Below are positions 9,705-18,816 of a DNA stretch of 64,000 nt, in pieces; positions within the stretch are counted from its first letter, which is position 1; every line of letters begins with the position of its first letter. The translations under genes and the position numbers were made by a program. Where the stretch lies: assembly GCA_039180865.1 (NCBI GenBank), contig JBCDCZ010000001.1, positions 10,562 to 74,561 on the forward strand. The letters run 5' to 3'. Origin of the DNA: JBCDCU01 sp039180865. Lineage in GTDB: Bacteria; Pseudomonadota; Alphaproteobacteria; Rhizobiales; JACESI01. A model generated the notes under the pieces. That model had not been told where the DNA came from and ran no database searches. It saw nothing but the letters and a program-made list of their open reading frames with translations.

Positions 9705-10088
9705 TCACTGAACCAGAGTTATGCGAACAGGAGCTGCACGGGTCAAAGAGACCATCGTTTCTATCAGGACCTGGGACGTCAACGTCTCACCGATCGAGAG
9801 TATGACGATATCCGCCCCCTTCTCATGCAACTCAGCCACCTCTGTCTCCGCTTCTTCCAGTGTTCGTATCTGCCCGTTGACCGTTAGAGTTTCAGCGTCA
9901 CGTTTTATAAAGATTGGCGGTTCTTGCGATCTTGTTGCACCGGCTGAGCCACTGGCTGTTACAAGATCGATCTCACCGAATTTCGAGAATGTCGATGAGA
10001 GCATAAAAAAGAGAAGCAGGAGAAAAATGACATCGATCAAAGATGTCATCGAGAGGGTCCTGCGCCGAAATTTCTTCCTTGCAAGCAT
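9705..10088 (-). CDS. exbD: ExbD/TolR-family proton-channel protein, first copy of the operon
   Basis: A 127-residue ExbD with a basic N-terminus (LARKKFRRRTLSMTSLIDV), a single membrane helix carrying the family aspartate (SLIDVIFLLLLFFMLSSTF) and a periplasmic domain. With ExbB it forms the ion-driven motor for TonB. It lies 11 bp downstream of exbB. Tandem exbD genes are common in TonB operons of aquatic proteobacteria. Confidence 0.93.
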   Translation of the reverse strand: MLARKKFRRRTLSMTSLIDVIFLLLLFFMLSSTFSKFGEIDLVTASGSAGATRSQEPPIFIKRDAETLTVNGQIRTLEEAETEVAELHEKGADIVILSIGETLTSQVLIETMVSLTRAAPVRITLVQ

Positions 10089-10099
10089 ACTTCCCTCCG

Positions 10100-10804
10100 C
10101 TACTGAGCCGCTACGGCCTCTCTGGGTTCAGCTTGCCTTTGGGTGCTTTGAAGAGGTGCGCCGACCGGGTGAGGCCCAAGAAGGCGGCTTATGATTAATT
10201 CGGCGGCTTGTCTTTCCCGCGCAACCCGGCTCTCGAAGTAGGTCAAAAAGAGAGATGTTGGCATGGCCACGGCGAGACCGACAGCGGTCGTCAGCAGAGC
10301 GACCCAGATGCCGCCTGCAAGAATGGACGGATCGACCGCATTCCCTGCGTTTTGCAGTGTCTGGAAGGCTTCAATCATTCCGAGAACGGTTCCAAAGAGG
10401 CCGAGCAGCGGTGCAATTTGTGCGATTGAATCGAGGATCCGAAAACCGCGCTCAAGCCGCGAAAGGTTCTGGTCCGCCTCGACACTAAGATAATTTTCCA
10501 GCTGGCTTACATCAGGTTTTTGAAGACGCTGCGCATGTAGAGATCTCATCGCGTCATGGGCAATACGATCACTGAGGGATTTGCGGTCGGAGACTGATGC
10601 AATCGCTTTTGTTTCGTGCCCCGATGCCCAATCGGCAACAGCGTCCATAGCCCGTTTACGGCTTCCGACACCCAGAATGATGAACTGAACCGCTTTGTAG
10701 AGCGCAACAGCGAGAGATATGACTGACAGGACTAAAAGTATGGCAACGACCGGGCCGCCAAGGTCAACAATATTCTGAAATTGCTCTGTAATCGCCGCAA
10801 TCAT
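10100..10804 (-). CDS. exbB: ExbB / MotA-TolQ-ExbB family proton channel
   Basis: A 234-residue inner-membrane protein with three hydrophobic segments (about 16-38, 133-155, 165-190). The signature region RILDSIAQIAPLLGLFGTVL followed by GIWVALLTTAVGLAVAMP is diagnostic of ExbB/TolQ. It supplies the pentameric channel core of the ExbB-ExbD-TonB motor. It lies 5 bp after the preceding small periplasmic gene, so it is in the same operon. Confidence 0.94.
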   Translation of the reverse strand: MIAAITEQFQNIVDLGGPVVAILLVLSVISLAVALYKAVQFIILGVGSRKRAMDAVADWASGHETKAIASVSDRKSLSDRIAHDAMRSLHAQRLQKPDVSQLENYLSVEADQNLSRLERGFRILDSIAQIAPLLGLFGTVLGMIEAFQTLQNAGNAVDPSILAGGIWVALLTTAVGLAVAMPTSLFLTYFESRVARERQAAELIISRLLGPHPVGAPLQSTQRQAEPREAVAAQ

Positions 10805-10809
10805 GATCC

Positions 10810-11280
10810 CTATCCAATAAGCTCAAGCTTGGTTTTGGTTTCAAGTTTGAGTTCGTTTTCGCATAGGGAAGCGTCTGCGCCGGCTACCTTACAGACGGAG
10901 GTACCGTTAATGAGAATGCGGCCCAAGTCAGCACAAGGTGTCTTAGGAACTGCAAATTGGCGGACCCTCGGTCGTCCATTCGGCAGTTCTTTGAAGTCGA
11001 ACAGAGTAAGACGCAGGAAAGTTCCGCCTGCGTCAAAAAGGACCGTTTCGAGAGAGAGACTGTCGATGTCTTGGCCAGTTGCATTGGTTGCAAGAAAAAC
11101 CAGACGGCACCGTTCTCCATCTTGCTGCGCTGCATTGAGCTCGATTGAGAGAGATTTCTGAGCAGCGTCTTCCGCAAATGCCGCCTGGGGCAGTCCGAAG
11201 GGTACCAGCATCAGCAATGCAACCAGAAAAGTGAACAATCGGTTTTTTGATGCGTTGACGTGGCTCGATGCTCGAAACAT
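10810..11280 (-). CDS. Periplasmic protein leading the tonB operon, function unknown
   Basis: A 156-residue protein with a clear signal peptide (FTFLVALLMLVPFGLPQAAFA, cleavage near residue 36). The mature part is beta-rich and carries cysteines in CRLVF, TPCADLG, TSVCKV and SLCENE that could form disulphides. It is the first gene of the exbB-exbD-exbD-tonB transcript. I do not recognise a named domain. Its position suggests a Ton accessory role in the periplasm; this is inference only. GGGA lies 7-8 bases before the ATG. Confidence 0.8.
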   Translation of the reverse strand: MFRASSHVNASKNRLFTFLVALLMLVPFGLPQAAFAEDAAQKSLSIELNAAQQDGERCRLVFLATNATGQDIDSLSLETVLFDAGGTFLRLTLFDFKELPNGRPRVRQFAVPKTPCADLGRILINGTSVCKVAGADASLCENELKLETKTKLELIG

Positions 11281-11313
11281 AGACGATTCCCAATAAGAAG
11301 CGATTCAAGACAC

Positions 11314-11339
11314 GACTGGCTTGCTCACAAGGGCTGGCT
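11314..11339 (-). promoter_or_regulatory. Direct repeat upstream of the tonB operon
   Basis: On the plus strand GACTGGCT (11314-11321) and GGCTGGCT (11332-11339) are 18 bp apart start to start, the same unit and spacing as in front of the second and third sigma genes. Here the repeat is only 34-59 bp upstream of the first gene, so it probably overlaps its promoter. About 75 bp further upstream, TGTTGCGAAAAAACAACC (11413-11430) resembles the GTGTT-N5-TGCAACA element. Confidence 0.55.
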
Positions 11340-11466
11340 GGCATCTTATCCTGAGTTTTTCGCTCAGAATAACAATCGCTGTCAACGCAAAAATGGTGCA
11401 GAGCAAAATGGCTGTTGCGAAAAAACAACCATATGTTGCGAAAAGTAAATTGGGTTGAAATTTTGT

Positions 11467-11481
11467 TGACTGAATCAGTCA
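11467..11481. promoter_or_regulatory. Perfect 15-bp palindrome upstream of the fourth receptor gene
   Basis: TGACTGAATCAGTCA is an exact inverted repeat (7+1+7) located about 145 bp upstream of the chosen receptor start. It resembles the shorter TTGAC-N-GTCAA elements in front of the sigma genes. A dimeric repressor or activator site is the simplest reading. Confidence 0.5.
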
Positions 11482-11501
11482 GCAATTAAAAGGTAAAACA
11501 A

Positions 11502-11539
11502 AGCCAGCCATTCGGTGTGGGGTAATCCGATAGCCAGCC
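11502..11539 (+). promoter_or_regulatory. AGCCAGCC direct repeat upstream of the fourth receptor gene
   Basis: AGCCAGCC occurs at 11502-11509 and 11532-11539. This is the repeat unit seen upstream of the sigma genes, here oriented with the plus-strand gene as elsewhere it is with minus-strand genes, but spaced 30 bp instead of 17-18, about one more helical turn. Confidence 0.5.
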
Positions 11540-11626
11540 AACATAATCATGTGTGGCGTGACGGCTGGGTTTCTCTCATAAAATACGACCAGCTCTATGC
11601 GTCCGGACCCTGGAATGGATGGGACA

Positions 11627-13948
11627 ATGGGCTGGGTAAAAACGACTGTTTCTTCAATTGCTCTTATTGCGGCGCTTTCGGGACACGACGCAGTTGCGCA
11701 AACTGCGACGGATGGAGATGATTTCGAGCTGGATCTGGTGACAATCACCACCCGCCGCACACTGGAAGATTTGCAGGATGTTCCCGGCAGTGTGACCGTC
11801 CTCTCGGAAGAAAGACTGGAGCGGTCAAATATCAACAACACCGATGATGTGATCCTCAACACGCCCGGTGTCAGCTTCACTGAAAACGCAAGCCCGATAG
11901 ACCTGAATGTTTCTATCCGCGGGATCACGGATCTTGTTGGCGCTTCGGGCACGGGACCAACAAACGGCATCTTCCTCGACGGCTTTCTTTTAAACCCGAC
12001 CGGTGGCGCTGCGTCAATCAATCCGGAACTCGTCGACCTCGAACAAGTGGAAGTCGCGTTCGGTCCACAGGGAACGGCGTTCGGACGAGGTACGCTTGGC
12101 GGTGCCATTAACTTCAGAACCAAGAAACCGACCGATGAGGTTGAATACTCTTTGGAATTGGAAGCTGGATCCTTTGCAGATGGGCGGGGTGTTGCGATTG
12201 CGAATCTGCCGATTTTTGAAGATGGTCTCCTTTCCACCCGGTTTGTTGTTTTCGGTGAAATTTCAGATGGATTCATCGATTTTGCATCATTGACTGACAA
12301 CGATTCAATTGGGAGTGATAATGCCGGTGGGCGGTTCAGCCTGCGCTCGCAACCGACGGATCGTCTGACGTTCGATTTCGGCATATCTTTCGACAGGACC
12401 AACCAGGACGATTCGTTTTCCGCGACACAAGAGAGCGTTGCCGCCGGAGATCCGATCAACGAAGCAAATGTTGCCGAGGGGCTGAACCTCGATCGCCTGG
12501 TGACCACTGCCAACATTGTTTACGAGAGCGATATTGGAGCGTTTAAATCCAATACCGGCTTTCTGGATACGGATGTTTTCTCTGATGAGTCGGATACCGA
12601 TGGCACGGCTATCGATTTTCTTTCGTCGACCGCTGCTTTTAACGAACAATCCATTTCCCAGGAGTTCAGATTCGAAAGTGATGAATTTGCTCTTCCGGAA
12701 GGATTTGGGAAGGTATCATTCAATATCGGCACAAGTTTTAGTTTCAGCGAAGATGGACTTGAATCGGTAATTTTGCCGGGGACAGATACACTGCCCACAT
12801 TCGCGGGCGGGCTGCCGCTTGCTACCCAAGCTGGTCTCTTGGTCGGCGCAGGTCTCCTCGAAGCATCCGTATTTGGCTTAATGCCAGCGGATCTTGCAGC
12901 AGAGGTCGCCGGCGCGTTAGCTACTCCGCCTGAATTTCTGGGCACCTCCGATACCATTTCATCCACGAGCGTCAACAATTTCGGGGTCTTCGGAGATATT
13001 CGCTTCCGGCCGATCGATAAGCTGGAACTTGCCGTTGGGGCGAGGTTCCACCGCGACTCGGTGACGGTTGAATCAACAACGGCGTTATCCGGCGTTTTCG
13101 CAATACCCACTCTTGGCTTCACGGCATCAGACTTTGAATCGACAGAGGTTTTCACAGCGGTCACACCGAATGCATCGATCAAATATGATTGGACCGACGA
13201 CTTCTCGACTTATGTTGCGTTTTCGACAGGATACCGCCCGGGTGGCGTATTCGCTTCATCAGTCAGCATCGACGCGTTTGATGAGGAACGGGTGCGGTCC
13301 ATTGAGGGCGGATTTAAATCCACATGGTTCGACAATCGTCTGCTCGTCAACGCAAGCGGTTACTTCATCGACTATGAGGATATTCAGGTCGCGATCGTGG
13401 AAGCGGTCAGCACGCCGACGGGAACCCTCGCGGTTACCACTGTCGACAATGCGGCCTCGGCGCGCAGTGTCGGCTCCGAAATCACCATAGCCGCGCTGCC
13501 GTTTGATGGATTGCGGCTCGATGCCGGTATTGGCGTGAATTTCGCCACGTTCACGGATTTTACCGATTCTCCCTTCGGAGACCTGACGGGAACGCGGCTT
13601 CCGAACGCGCCTGTGAATACTTTCTCACTCACGGCGGATTATGAGCACCCGGAACCGGTATATAAAGATCTCAAAGCCTTTGTACGGGCTGAATATAATT
13701 TCCGCACTGACTTCTCCAATTTGCTGGATCCATCCTTGATTACATTCGACGGCTTCGATGTCGCAAACTTCCGGGCAGGGTTAAGAGGGGAGAGTATGTC
13801 TATTACAGCCTTCGTCGAAAATGCATTCAATGAAGTCTATGCGACCGGATCAACATCACTGCTTGCCGCAGGTTTCGTTGGCGCAGACGTGAATGTTGAT
13901 GTCGGTGCAACGCGCCGTTTCGGTGTTGTCGGCAGTATCAAGTTTTAG
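11627..13948 (+). CDS. TonB-dependent receptor without STN domain
   Basis: An outer-membrane receptor of about 773 residues. A signal peptide (MGWVKTTVSSIALIAALSGH) ends near AVAQ and is followed directly by a TonB box-like segment and plug (TRRTLEDLQDVPGSVTVLSE, then FGPQGTAFGRGTLGGAINF) and a barrel ending in FGVVGSIKF. There is no STN domain, so it should transport but not signal. In-frame ATGs also exist at 11597 and 11615; I prefer 11627 because the signal peptide then has normal length. It is divergent from the tonB operon across a 346-bp control region. Distantly related to the three STN receptors. Confidence 0.93.
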   Translation: MGWVKTTVSSIALIAALSGHDAVAQTATDGDDFELDLVTITTRRTLEDLQDVPGSVTVLSEERLERSNINNTDDVILNTPGVSFTENASPIDLNVSIRGITDLVGASGTGPTNGIFLDGFLLNPTGGAASINPELVDLEQVEVAFGPQGTAFGRGTLGGAINFRTKKPTDEVEYSLELEAGSFADGRGVAIANLPIFEDGLLSTRFVVFGEISDGFIDFASLTDNDSIGSDNAGGRFSLRSQPTDRLTFDFGISFDRTNQDDSFSATQESVAAGDPINEANVAEGLNLDRLVTTANIVYESDIGAFKSNTGFLDTDVFSDESDTDGTAIDFLSSTAAFNEQSISQEFRFESDEFALPEGFGKVSFNIGTSFSFSEDGLESVILPGTDTLPTFAGGLPLATQAGLLVGAGLLEASVFGLMPADLAAEVAGALATPPEFLGTSDTISSTSVNNFGVFGDIRFRPIDKLELAVGARFHRDSVTVESTTALSGVFAIPTLGFTASDFESTEVFTAVTPNASIKYDWTDDFSTYVAFSTGYRPGGVFASSVSIDAFDEERVRSIEGGFKSTWFDNRLLVNASGYFIDYEDIQVAIVEAVSTPTGTLAVTTVDNAASARSVGSEITIAALPFDGLRLDAGIGVNFATFTDFTDSPFGDLTGTRLPNAPVNTFSLTADYEHPEPVYKDLKAFVRAEYNFRTDFSNLLDPSLITFDGFDVANFRAGLRGESMSITAFVENAFNEVYATGSTSLLAAGFVGADVNVDVGATRRFGVVGSIKF

Positions 13949-13955
13949 GAGCGCA

Positions 13956-14051
13956 ATGATTGCGATCCTGCTGACCGTCCTTCTATTTCTGGCGGCACTT
14001 TCAGCATTCGTTTGCGTCAGCCCGTCGCGCTGGTTAAACAGCTTCCGCTAG
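13956..14051 (+). CDS. Possible 31-residue membrane peptide after the fourth receptor
   Basis: An ATG eight bases after the receptor stop has a strong AGGAG site and opens a 31-codon frame that is almost entirely hydrophobic for its first 20 residues (ILLTVLLFLAALSAFVCV). It could be a small membrane protein translated with the receptor, or the decayed start of a longer iron-uptake membrane gene. I see no homology. Confidence 0.35.
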   Translation: MIAILLTVLLFLAALSAFVCVSPSRWLNSFR

Positions 14052-14083
14052 AGCTGGACGTAGCTGAATGCGCAGGAAGCGGG

Positions 14084-14332
14084 TCATGTGCCCGTTTTCA
14101 TCGGCGGACCTTGATCAAAAGCGCAGCGAAGGACCGGAACGAACTCAAGGCAGAATTGCCCCCTTCCTGTGACGAGGGTGGGCCGGGATACAAACCGACG
14201 GTTTTCCTGATAATCCGACATAAGCTTTGTCACCGACCATCCGATGACCAGAATTGCTCCGATCCAAATCGCGAACGCTGCAATATTGTGAAAGGACGAG
14301 TGCGACTGCCAAAGGGGGGCATCAGGCAACAT
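14084..14332 (-). CDS. Possible small single-pass membrane protein downstream of the PepSY gene
   Basis: An 82-codon frame with one convincing membrane helix (NIAAFAIWIGAILVIGWSV) lies downstream of the PepSY-TM gene on the same strand. The ribosome site is weak and the last third has no protein-like features, so this is tentative. The rest of the 13949-14465 gap shows no other supported feature. Confidence 0.3.
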   Translation of the reverse strand: MLPDAPLWQSHSSFHNIAAFAIWIGAILVIGWSVTKLMSDYQENRRFVSRPTLVTGRGQFCLEFVPVLRCAFDQGPPMKTGT

Positions 14333-14465
14333 ATCGATATCCAGGAAAGATGGATGGATGCTCTTGTTTCAGATTGATGGCGTTTAATGCGCCTTGGATT
14401 GGCGTAACAGAAATAGCTGGGCCCCGACGCGCTCATGAGGATTGCGACAGTTGTCACAAATGGGG

Positions 14466-16034
14466 TCACTCGGCGGGTTTCCCTGCGGTTTTGCGTGGCA
14501 TCCAGTTTTGATAAGTCTTCGCTAACAGTGTTACGCCGCAGGTTATCAGTATAGCATCCACCGCAATCACGGTGAGCTGAACATTCTGGATCAGTGTTAT
14601 CCAATCTGCACCCGTTATGGATTGCCTAAGAATTGGCAATGATATGCAGAGCGCCATCATCAGACTTCGCATCAATGAGCCTGCTGAACGGAAGGACAGG
14701 CCGACCGGGACGAGGATCAAGGCGGTGATCACAAATCCGGCGGGCGTCCAGAACGACGCGGCGCCGCTCGGTATGCTCACAAAATACGCCGACGCGCTGA
14801 CAAGCATGCAGATCGGCAGCCCCCATATCAGGGTATCAATTGCCTTTTCGTAGAGAAGCCAACCTTGACTGTCTGCCCGACGGCGCACCCAGAATTGCAG
14901 TCCGCTTGCAACCGTGAAGGCCATACCAAGTCCGAGCGCAAACCACGTTATCTTCGATGCCAATCCGGAAAAATCACCGAAATGCAAAGGGCTCATGAGA
15001 TCGATAGCTGCGGAACCAAGCGAAGGGCTCTTACCGAACGACGGTATCTGACCCATGAACGAACCGTCGACGCCATTGAACGCCATTTGTTGACCCGTCA
15101 AATCGCCATCCTGCGGGTTGTGCATTGTTGTCAGTTCCATGGCAGATGTGCCCCAGTTCTCGATGGTGAGCAGAGTGGGAGCAGTTCCGATCCGCGCTGT
15201 TGCATCCTGAAGGACGGTGTCAATGTTCACGCCATGATGCGGTATTGTCTCGCCGGCATGCTCATGCCCGAAGAGGGTCTCCATCATCGCCATTTGATCA
15301 CCCTTAAACGCAACGGTGGCGACGACCGGCAGACCGATTGATTCTGCGAAACTGAAGAAAGCGCCGGTAAATCCAAGCACAAGACTGAACGGCAACAACC
15401 ACGTACTGACCAGCGTATGGCGATCGCGCATATCAACGAGCCTGAGGAGCGTTTTGGGCGCGTAGAAGATGTCCCGGAACATATGACGATGCATCAAAAA
15501 GCCTGAGACCGATGCAGCAAGTACGAGGAGACCAAGAACGCCGGTAAGGATAAGGCCCCAGGGTTCCGGAATATAGAGCCGCACATGCAGATCAACCAGA
15601 AAACGCTCCAGTGCGTTGCTCGGATCAGCATTCCGTAACCAGGAGCCAAAGCCTTCCTTTCGTGCCAGCGTTTCGCCGGTTTCCGGATTGAGGTCGATAT
15701 CGACACCATAATCGTCTATCTGCCCTGTCTCCGGGTTCTGTTTATGGGTATGGAAGAAGACGGTGAGTGTTCCGTCTGTTCCCTTCCAGATGCTGATCTC
15801 CTCAAAAAATCCTTGATCAACGGTCGCTGCGACTTTGCGAACATGGGCATCGATCGGCTCGGTGAGCGTGGCGCTGTATTTCTCTCCGCCTTGGGACCAC
15901 AAGCCAATCTCATGGGCGAAAACGGCAACCGCCCCGGTGACGATCACAACGTACAGGAGAAGTCCCAGAATAGTGCCCGACCAACCATGGATCGCGACCA
16001 GACGTTTCATGCGTGATTGTGAGATCGCGACCAT
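14466..16034 (-). CDS. PepSY-TM family membrane protein, probable iron-uptake reductase-type protein
   Basis: About 522 residues with the PepSY-TM layout: first helix with RLVAIHGWSGTILGLLLYVV, a periplasmic PepSY-like domain, helices near 180-205 (GLILTGVLGLLVLAASVSGF) preceded by a histidine-containing DLHVRLYIPEPWG motif, a second loop, then several C-terminal helices. Members of this family accompany TonB-dependent siderophore receptors and are thought to help release iron by reduction in the inner membrane. ATG at 16034 has GGAG six bases upstream; a TTG four codons earlier is less likely. It follows a small membrane gene by 21 bp and probably shares its transcript. Confidence 0.87.
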   Translation of the reverse strand: MVAISQSRMKRLVAIHGWSGTILGLLLYVVIVTGAVAVFAHEIGLWSQGGEKYSATLTEPIDAHVRKVAATVDQGFFEEISIWKGTDGTLTVFFHTHKQNPETGQIDDYGVDIDLNPETGETLARKEGFGSWLRNADPSNALERFLVDLHVRLYIPEPWGLILTGVLGLLVLAASVSGFLMHRHMFRDIFYAPKTLLRLVDMRDRHTLVSTWLLPFSLVLGFTGAFFSFAESIGLPVVATVAFKGDQMAMMETLFGHEHAGETIPHHGVNIDTVLQDATARIGTAPTLLTIENWGTSAMELTTMHNPQDGDLTGQQMAFNGVDGSFMGQIPSFGKSPSLGSAAIDLMSPLHFGDFSGLASKITWFALGLGMAFTVASGLQFWVRRRADSQGWLLYEKAIDTLIWGLPICMLVSASAYFVSIPSGAASFWTPAGFVITALILVPVGLSFRSAGSLMRSLMMALCISLPILRQSITGADWITLIQNVQLTVIAVDAILITCGVTLLAKTYQNWMPRKTAGKPAE

Positions 16035-16055
16035 CTGCTTCTCCAAGCCGTGGTT

Positions 16056-16340
16056 TCAAAAAAGCGCCAGACCGATGACAGCGGCATTGATAACGAAAAG
16101 GACCACCAGAATGGCGCCTGCGCGAACCATGTTTTCCTCAAGAACAACATAGAAGAAAATAACGGCCCAGATTGCCGGAAGAAGGATCAGAGGGAAGACG
16201 AGATGGTCAATCCCGGCGTTGCCCTGCGGCAAAAATAACGGCATCGCAGCCATCATCGCGACTGACAAAATGATTGCGACAGGACCCGCGAGGAGCCACC
16301 GCATCACCCTGTTTCTACCCCATCGCCCCGTCGCACCCAT
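16056..16340 (-). CDS. Small three-helix membrane protein paired with the PepSY protein
   Basis: A 94-residue protein made of about three hydrophobic helices (LLAGPVAIILSVAMMAAMPL, LVFPLILLPAIWAVIFFYVV, GAILVVLFVINAAVIGLAL). Small membrane proteins of this kind often sit beside PepSY-TM genes in iron-uptake loci. I cannot assign it to a named family with confidence. AGGA precedes the ATG by seven bases. It lies 148 bp downstream of the third STN receptor and may be co-transcribed with it. Confidence 0.75.
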   Translation of the reverse strand: MGATGRWGRNRVMRWLLAGPVAIILSVAMMAAMPLFLPQGNAGIDHLVFPLILLPAIWAVIFFYVVLEENMVRAGAILVVLFVINAAVIGLALF

Positions 16341-16491
16341 CAAACCATCCTGGTAAAGTCAGTGACGCAGCACCCAATACCCTTGCGGCATGGAAATCCT
16401 GCCTTATCATCCTTGCCAAATGTCCGCCGGACAGGCGATCCCTTGCCGTGCGATACCGGTCATATTCAAAGCTTGAAACGGCAGCCAAGCT

Positions 16492-18816
16492 TCAAAACGA
16501 CACGGTACCCGATATGCCGAAAGTACGGGGGCGACCAACGACAACAAAGCCGTCTGCGAATTCATCCGTGATATAACGATTATCAGCAACGTTGTTGATG
16601 AACCCGTCGATCCTACCAACCACCCGATCACCGATTCTGTGCTCATAGCCCGCAGCAAGATCGACGACGACATAACTGTCTATCTCGGGAAATCCCACAC
16701 CCGTGACGTTTGAACCCACGAAGCGCGCATTGACCGATGCGGACAGGCCGAAATCGGTTACATAGGAAAGGCCCCCATTTGCCGTCACACTCGGTGCATC
16801 GGGAAGATCCGAACCAAGGGAAGCGGCCGTTGCACCGACTGTACCCGTTACATCTGTGATTTCAGTGTTCAGCAAGCCGAGACCGGCTCTCAAGAACAAA
16901 CCGTCTAAGATCTCAAAGCTGCCATCGAGTTCCAAGCCAAAACCACGGGCCTCCGGAATGTTTCCGACGAGCCCGAACAGAGAGGACATCTCGGATTCCG
17001 GCGCCGCCCCGACTTCTTGAGCATCCATTAGTTTGTAGTAAAAGGCACTGGCATTCAGACGCAATCTGCCATCCAGTTGCTCAGTTTTGACGAAAACTTC
17101 GTGCTGATTCAGGCGCTCTGAATCAAATTCCACGACCAGTCCTGTTGGATCAAAAAAATCAAAATCGACGCCGCCTGGACGAAAGCCCTGGGAATAGGTG
17201 TAGCCAACGCCGAGGTCGTCATTGATATCATATCTGAGGCCGACTTTTGGAATGAAGGCGGTCTCACTGATTGATGTATCCGTTCCCACTCCGGCAAAAG
17301 CGAAAAAACGATCACGACTGTCAATCTCAACGCGTGCGCCGGCTATAAGGGTCAGCTTGTCAGTGATGTCGAATTCAGCCTCACCGAAGATACCGATATT
17401 TTTGATGTCGCCATCCACATCAATGTCCAGAAACGTCTCGTTTGCGGCTTCATCAACCTGGTTCTCAAAGGCGACACCGAAAAGGCCCTTGGAAAATCGG
17501 CCAAGGTCTTTGAACGTGACAAAACCTTCGGCGGTGACTGTTTCCGTGCTTTGTTCGAGATCAAAAAGATCACTCAGCCCCGGCGGAAACTGGAATGTGT
17601 TGTCCAGAAAAGCCGCTCTGCCTTCAACGGTGATATGGTCCGATACCTCGTACTTGACGGAGCCCGAATAAACAATCTGGTCGTTTTCCTCGAACTCCGG
17701 GCTAAGGAGAAAACTCGAACGCACCAGCGGATCGCCGGGCACGTCGACGACACCGGGCGTTTCAAGCCCGGAACTTGATGTGTTGTCGACAGTGAACTTC
17801 AATTCCAGTCCGGGCACGGCCTCCGGTGTGAAAAGCACTTTACCGCGAAAACGACGGAACTCTTCATCCTCGATGATGTCGGCTGCTTCCGCTGAAACAT
17901 CTCCTCCGAGCGCAAACGGCAAAACCTCGACAAAGGCCTCGCCATCGGATGCTTCCGCCGTGAAACGAACCGCGAGCTGATCATCAACGATCGGCACGTT
18001 AAGTAGGAAAGCACCACCAATAGTGCCATCCTGATTGAAATAATTCAGGCGTGCTTTGGCCTCCAGTTCGTTGGTCGGATCTTTTGTCTGGATGCGAACA
18101 GCCCCGGCAAGAGCATTTCGGCCGGTTGTCGTTGCTTGCGGGCCACGCGCGACCTCAATTGCGTCAACATCCCAAACGCTCGCTAGTGAAGGTATGGCGC
18201 TGCCGACCAATGGCCGTGGCACGCCATCAATGATTACGGGTACGCGCGGTTGAGACCCTGTCGAAAGAGCCGGCCCTCCGATGATGTTCGTTCCTTGGAC
18301 ACCCCTGATCGATGGGAGAGAATCGCCCTCCTCATTAAGGACGTTTGGAATGCCTTGAATGGCTTCCCGTATATCAAAGTTTTTCGGTGTGTCCGCTTCG
18401 TCCCCGAGGACCACAATACTGGGGGTGACTTCTTGCAGGCTTCGACCGATTTTCTCGCCCTCCACGATGACAACTTCATCAAGTAGGACATCTCCATCCT
18501 GCGAAGATGCGGCTTCGGTTAGCGTGAAAGTGCGATCTGGAAGTTCAACAATGGAGAGGCCGGAACCTTCAACCATCATTTGCAGCGCCTGGTAGGTTGT
18601 TAACTCGCCTGCAACAGCGCGACTGGTCTTCCCCAACGTCAAGCGCCGGCTGCCGACAATCGCCCGGCCGGTTTCAGAACTCAGCTCGCTGATTGCGTTG
18701 TTGAGCGGTTGTGCGGGCACATCGATTGGTTGCGTGTCTTGCGAGAGCCCGTGCGCGGTTCCTATCATAACCAGACTCAATGACAGCGTTGTTGTCATCA
18801 GCGTATTTCTTAGCAT
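16492..18816 (-). CDS. TonB-dependent receptor with STN domain, third paralogue
   Basis: A 774-residue receptor: signal peptide (about 1-25), STN domain (IDVPAQPLNNAISELSSETG), linker LDEVVIVEGEKIGRSLQE, plug and barrel ending in FGISGTVSF. It should signal through the FecR encoded immediately upstream. It has the same organisation as the first and second paralogues. A PepSY-TM pair follows it on the same strand, which supports ferric-chelate or haem uptake for this cassette; the exact substrate is not visible. Confidence 0.94.
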   Translation of the reverse strand: MLRNTLMTTTLSLSLVMIGTAHGLSQDTQPIDVPAQPLNNAISELSSETGRAIVGSRRLTLGKTSRAVAGELTTYQALQMMVEGSGLSIVELPDRTFTLTEAASSQDGDVLLDEVVIVEGEKIGRSLQEVTPSIVVLGDEADTPKNFDIREAIQGIPNVLNEEGDSLPSIRGVQGTNIIGGPALSTGSQPRVPVIIDGVPRPLVGSAIPSLASVWDVDAIEVARGPQATTTGRNALAGAVRIQTKDPTNELEAKARLNYFNQDGTIGGAFLLNVPIVDDQLAVRFTAEASDGEAFVEVLPFALGGDVSAEAADIIEDEEFRRFRGKVLFTPEAVPGLELKFTVDNTSSSGLETPGVVDVPGDPLVRSSFLLSPEFEENDQIVYSGSVKYEVSDHITVEGRAAFLDNTFQFPPGLSDLFDLEQSTETVTAEGFVTFKDLGRFSKGLFGVAFENQVDEAANETFLDIDVDGDIKNIGIFGEAEFDITDKLTLIAGARVEIDSRDRFFAFAGVGTDTSISETAFIPKVGLRYDINDDLGVGYTYSQGFRPGGVDFDFFDPTGLVVEFDSERLNQHEVFVKTEQLDGRLRLNASAFYYKLMDAQEVGAAPESEMSSLFGLVGNIPEARGFGLELDGSFEILDGLFLRAGLGLLNTEITDVTGTVGATAASLGSDLPDAPSVTANGGLSYVTDFGLSASVNARFVGSNVTGVGFPEIDSYVVVDLAAGYEHRIGDRVVGRIDGFINNVADNRYITDEFADGFVVVGRPRTFGISGTVSF

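Noticed and set aside
11479..12516. 345-codon frame opposite the fourth receptor
   Set aside because: Low-complexity Ser/Pro/Arg composition typical of an antisense shadow; it covers the operator region as well.
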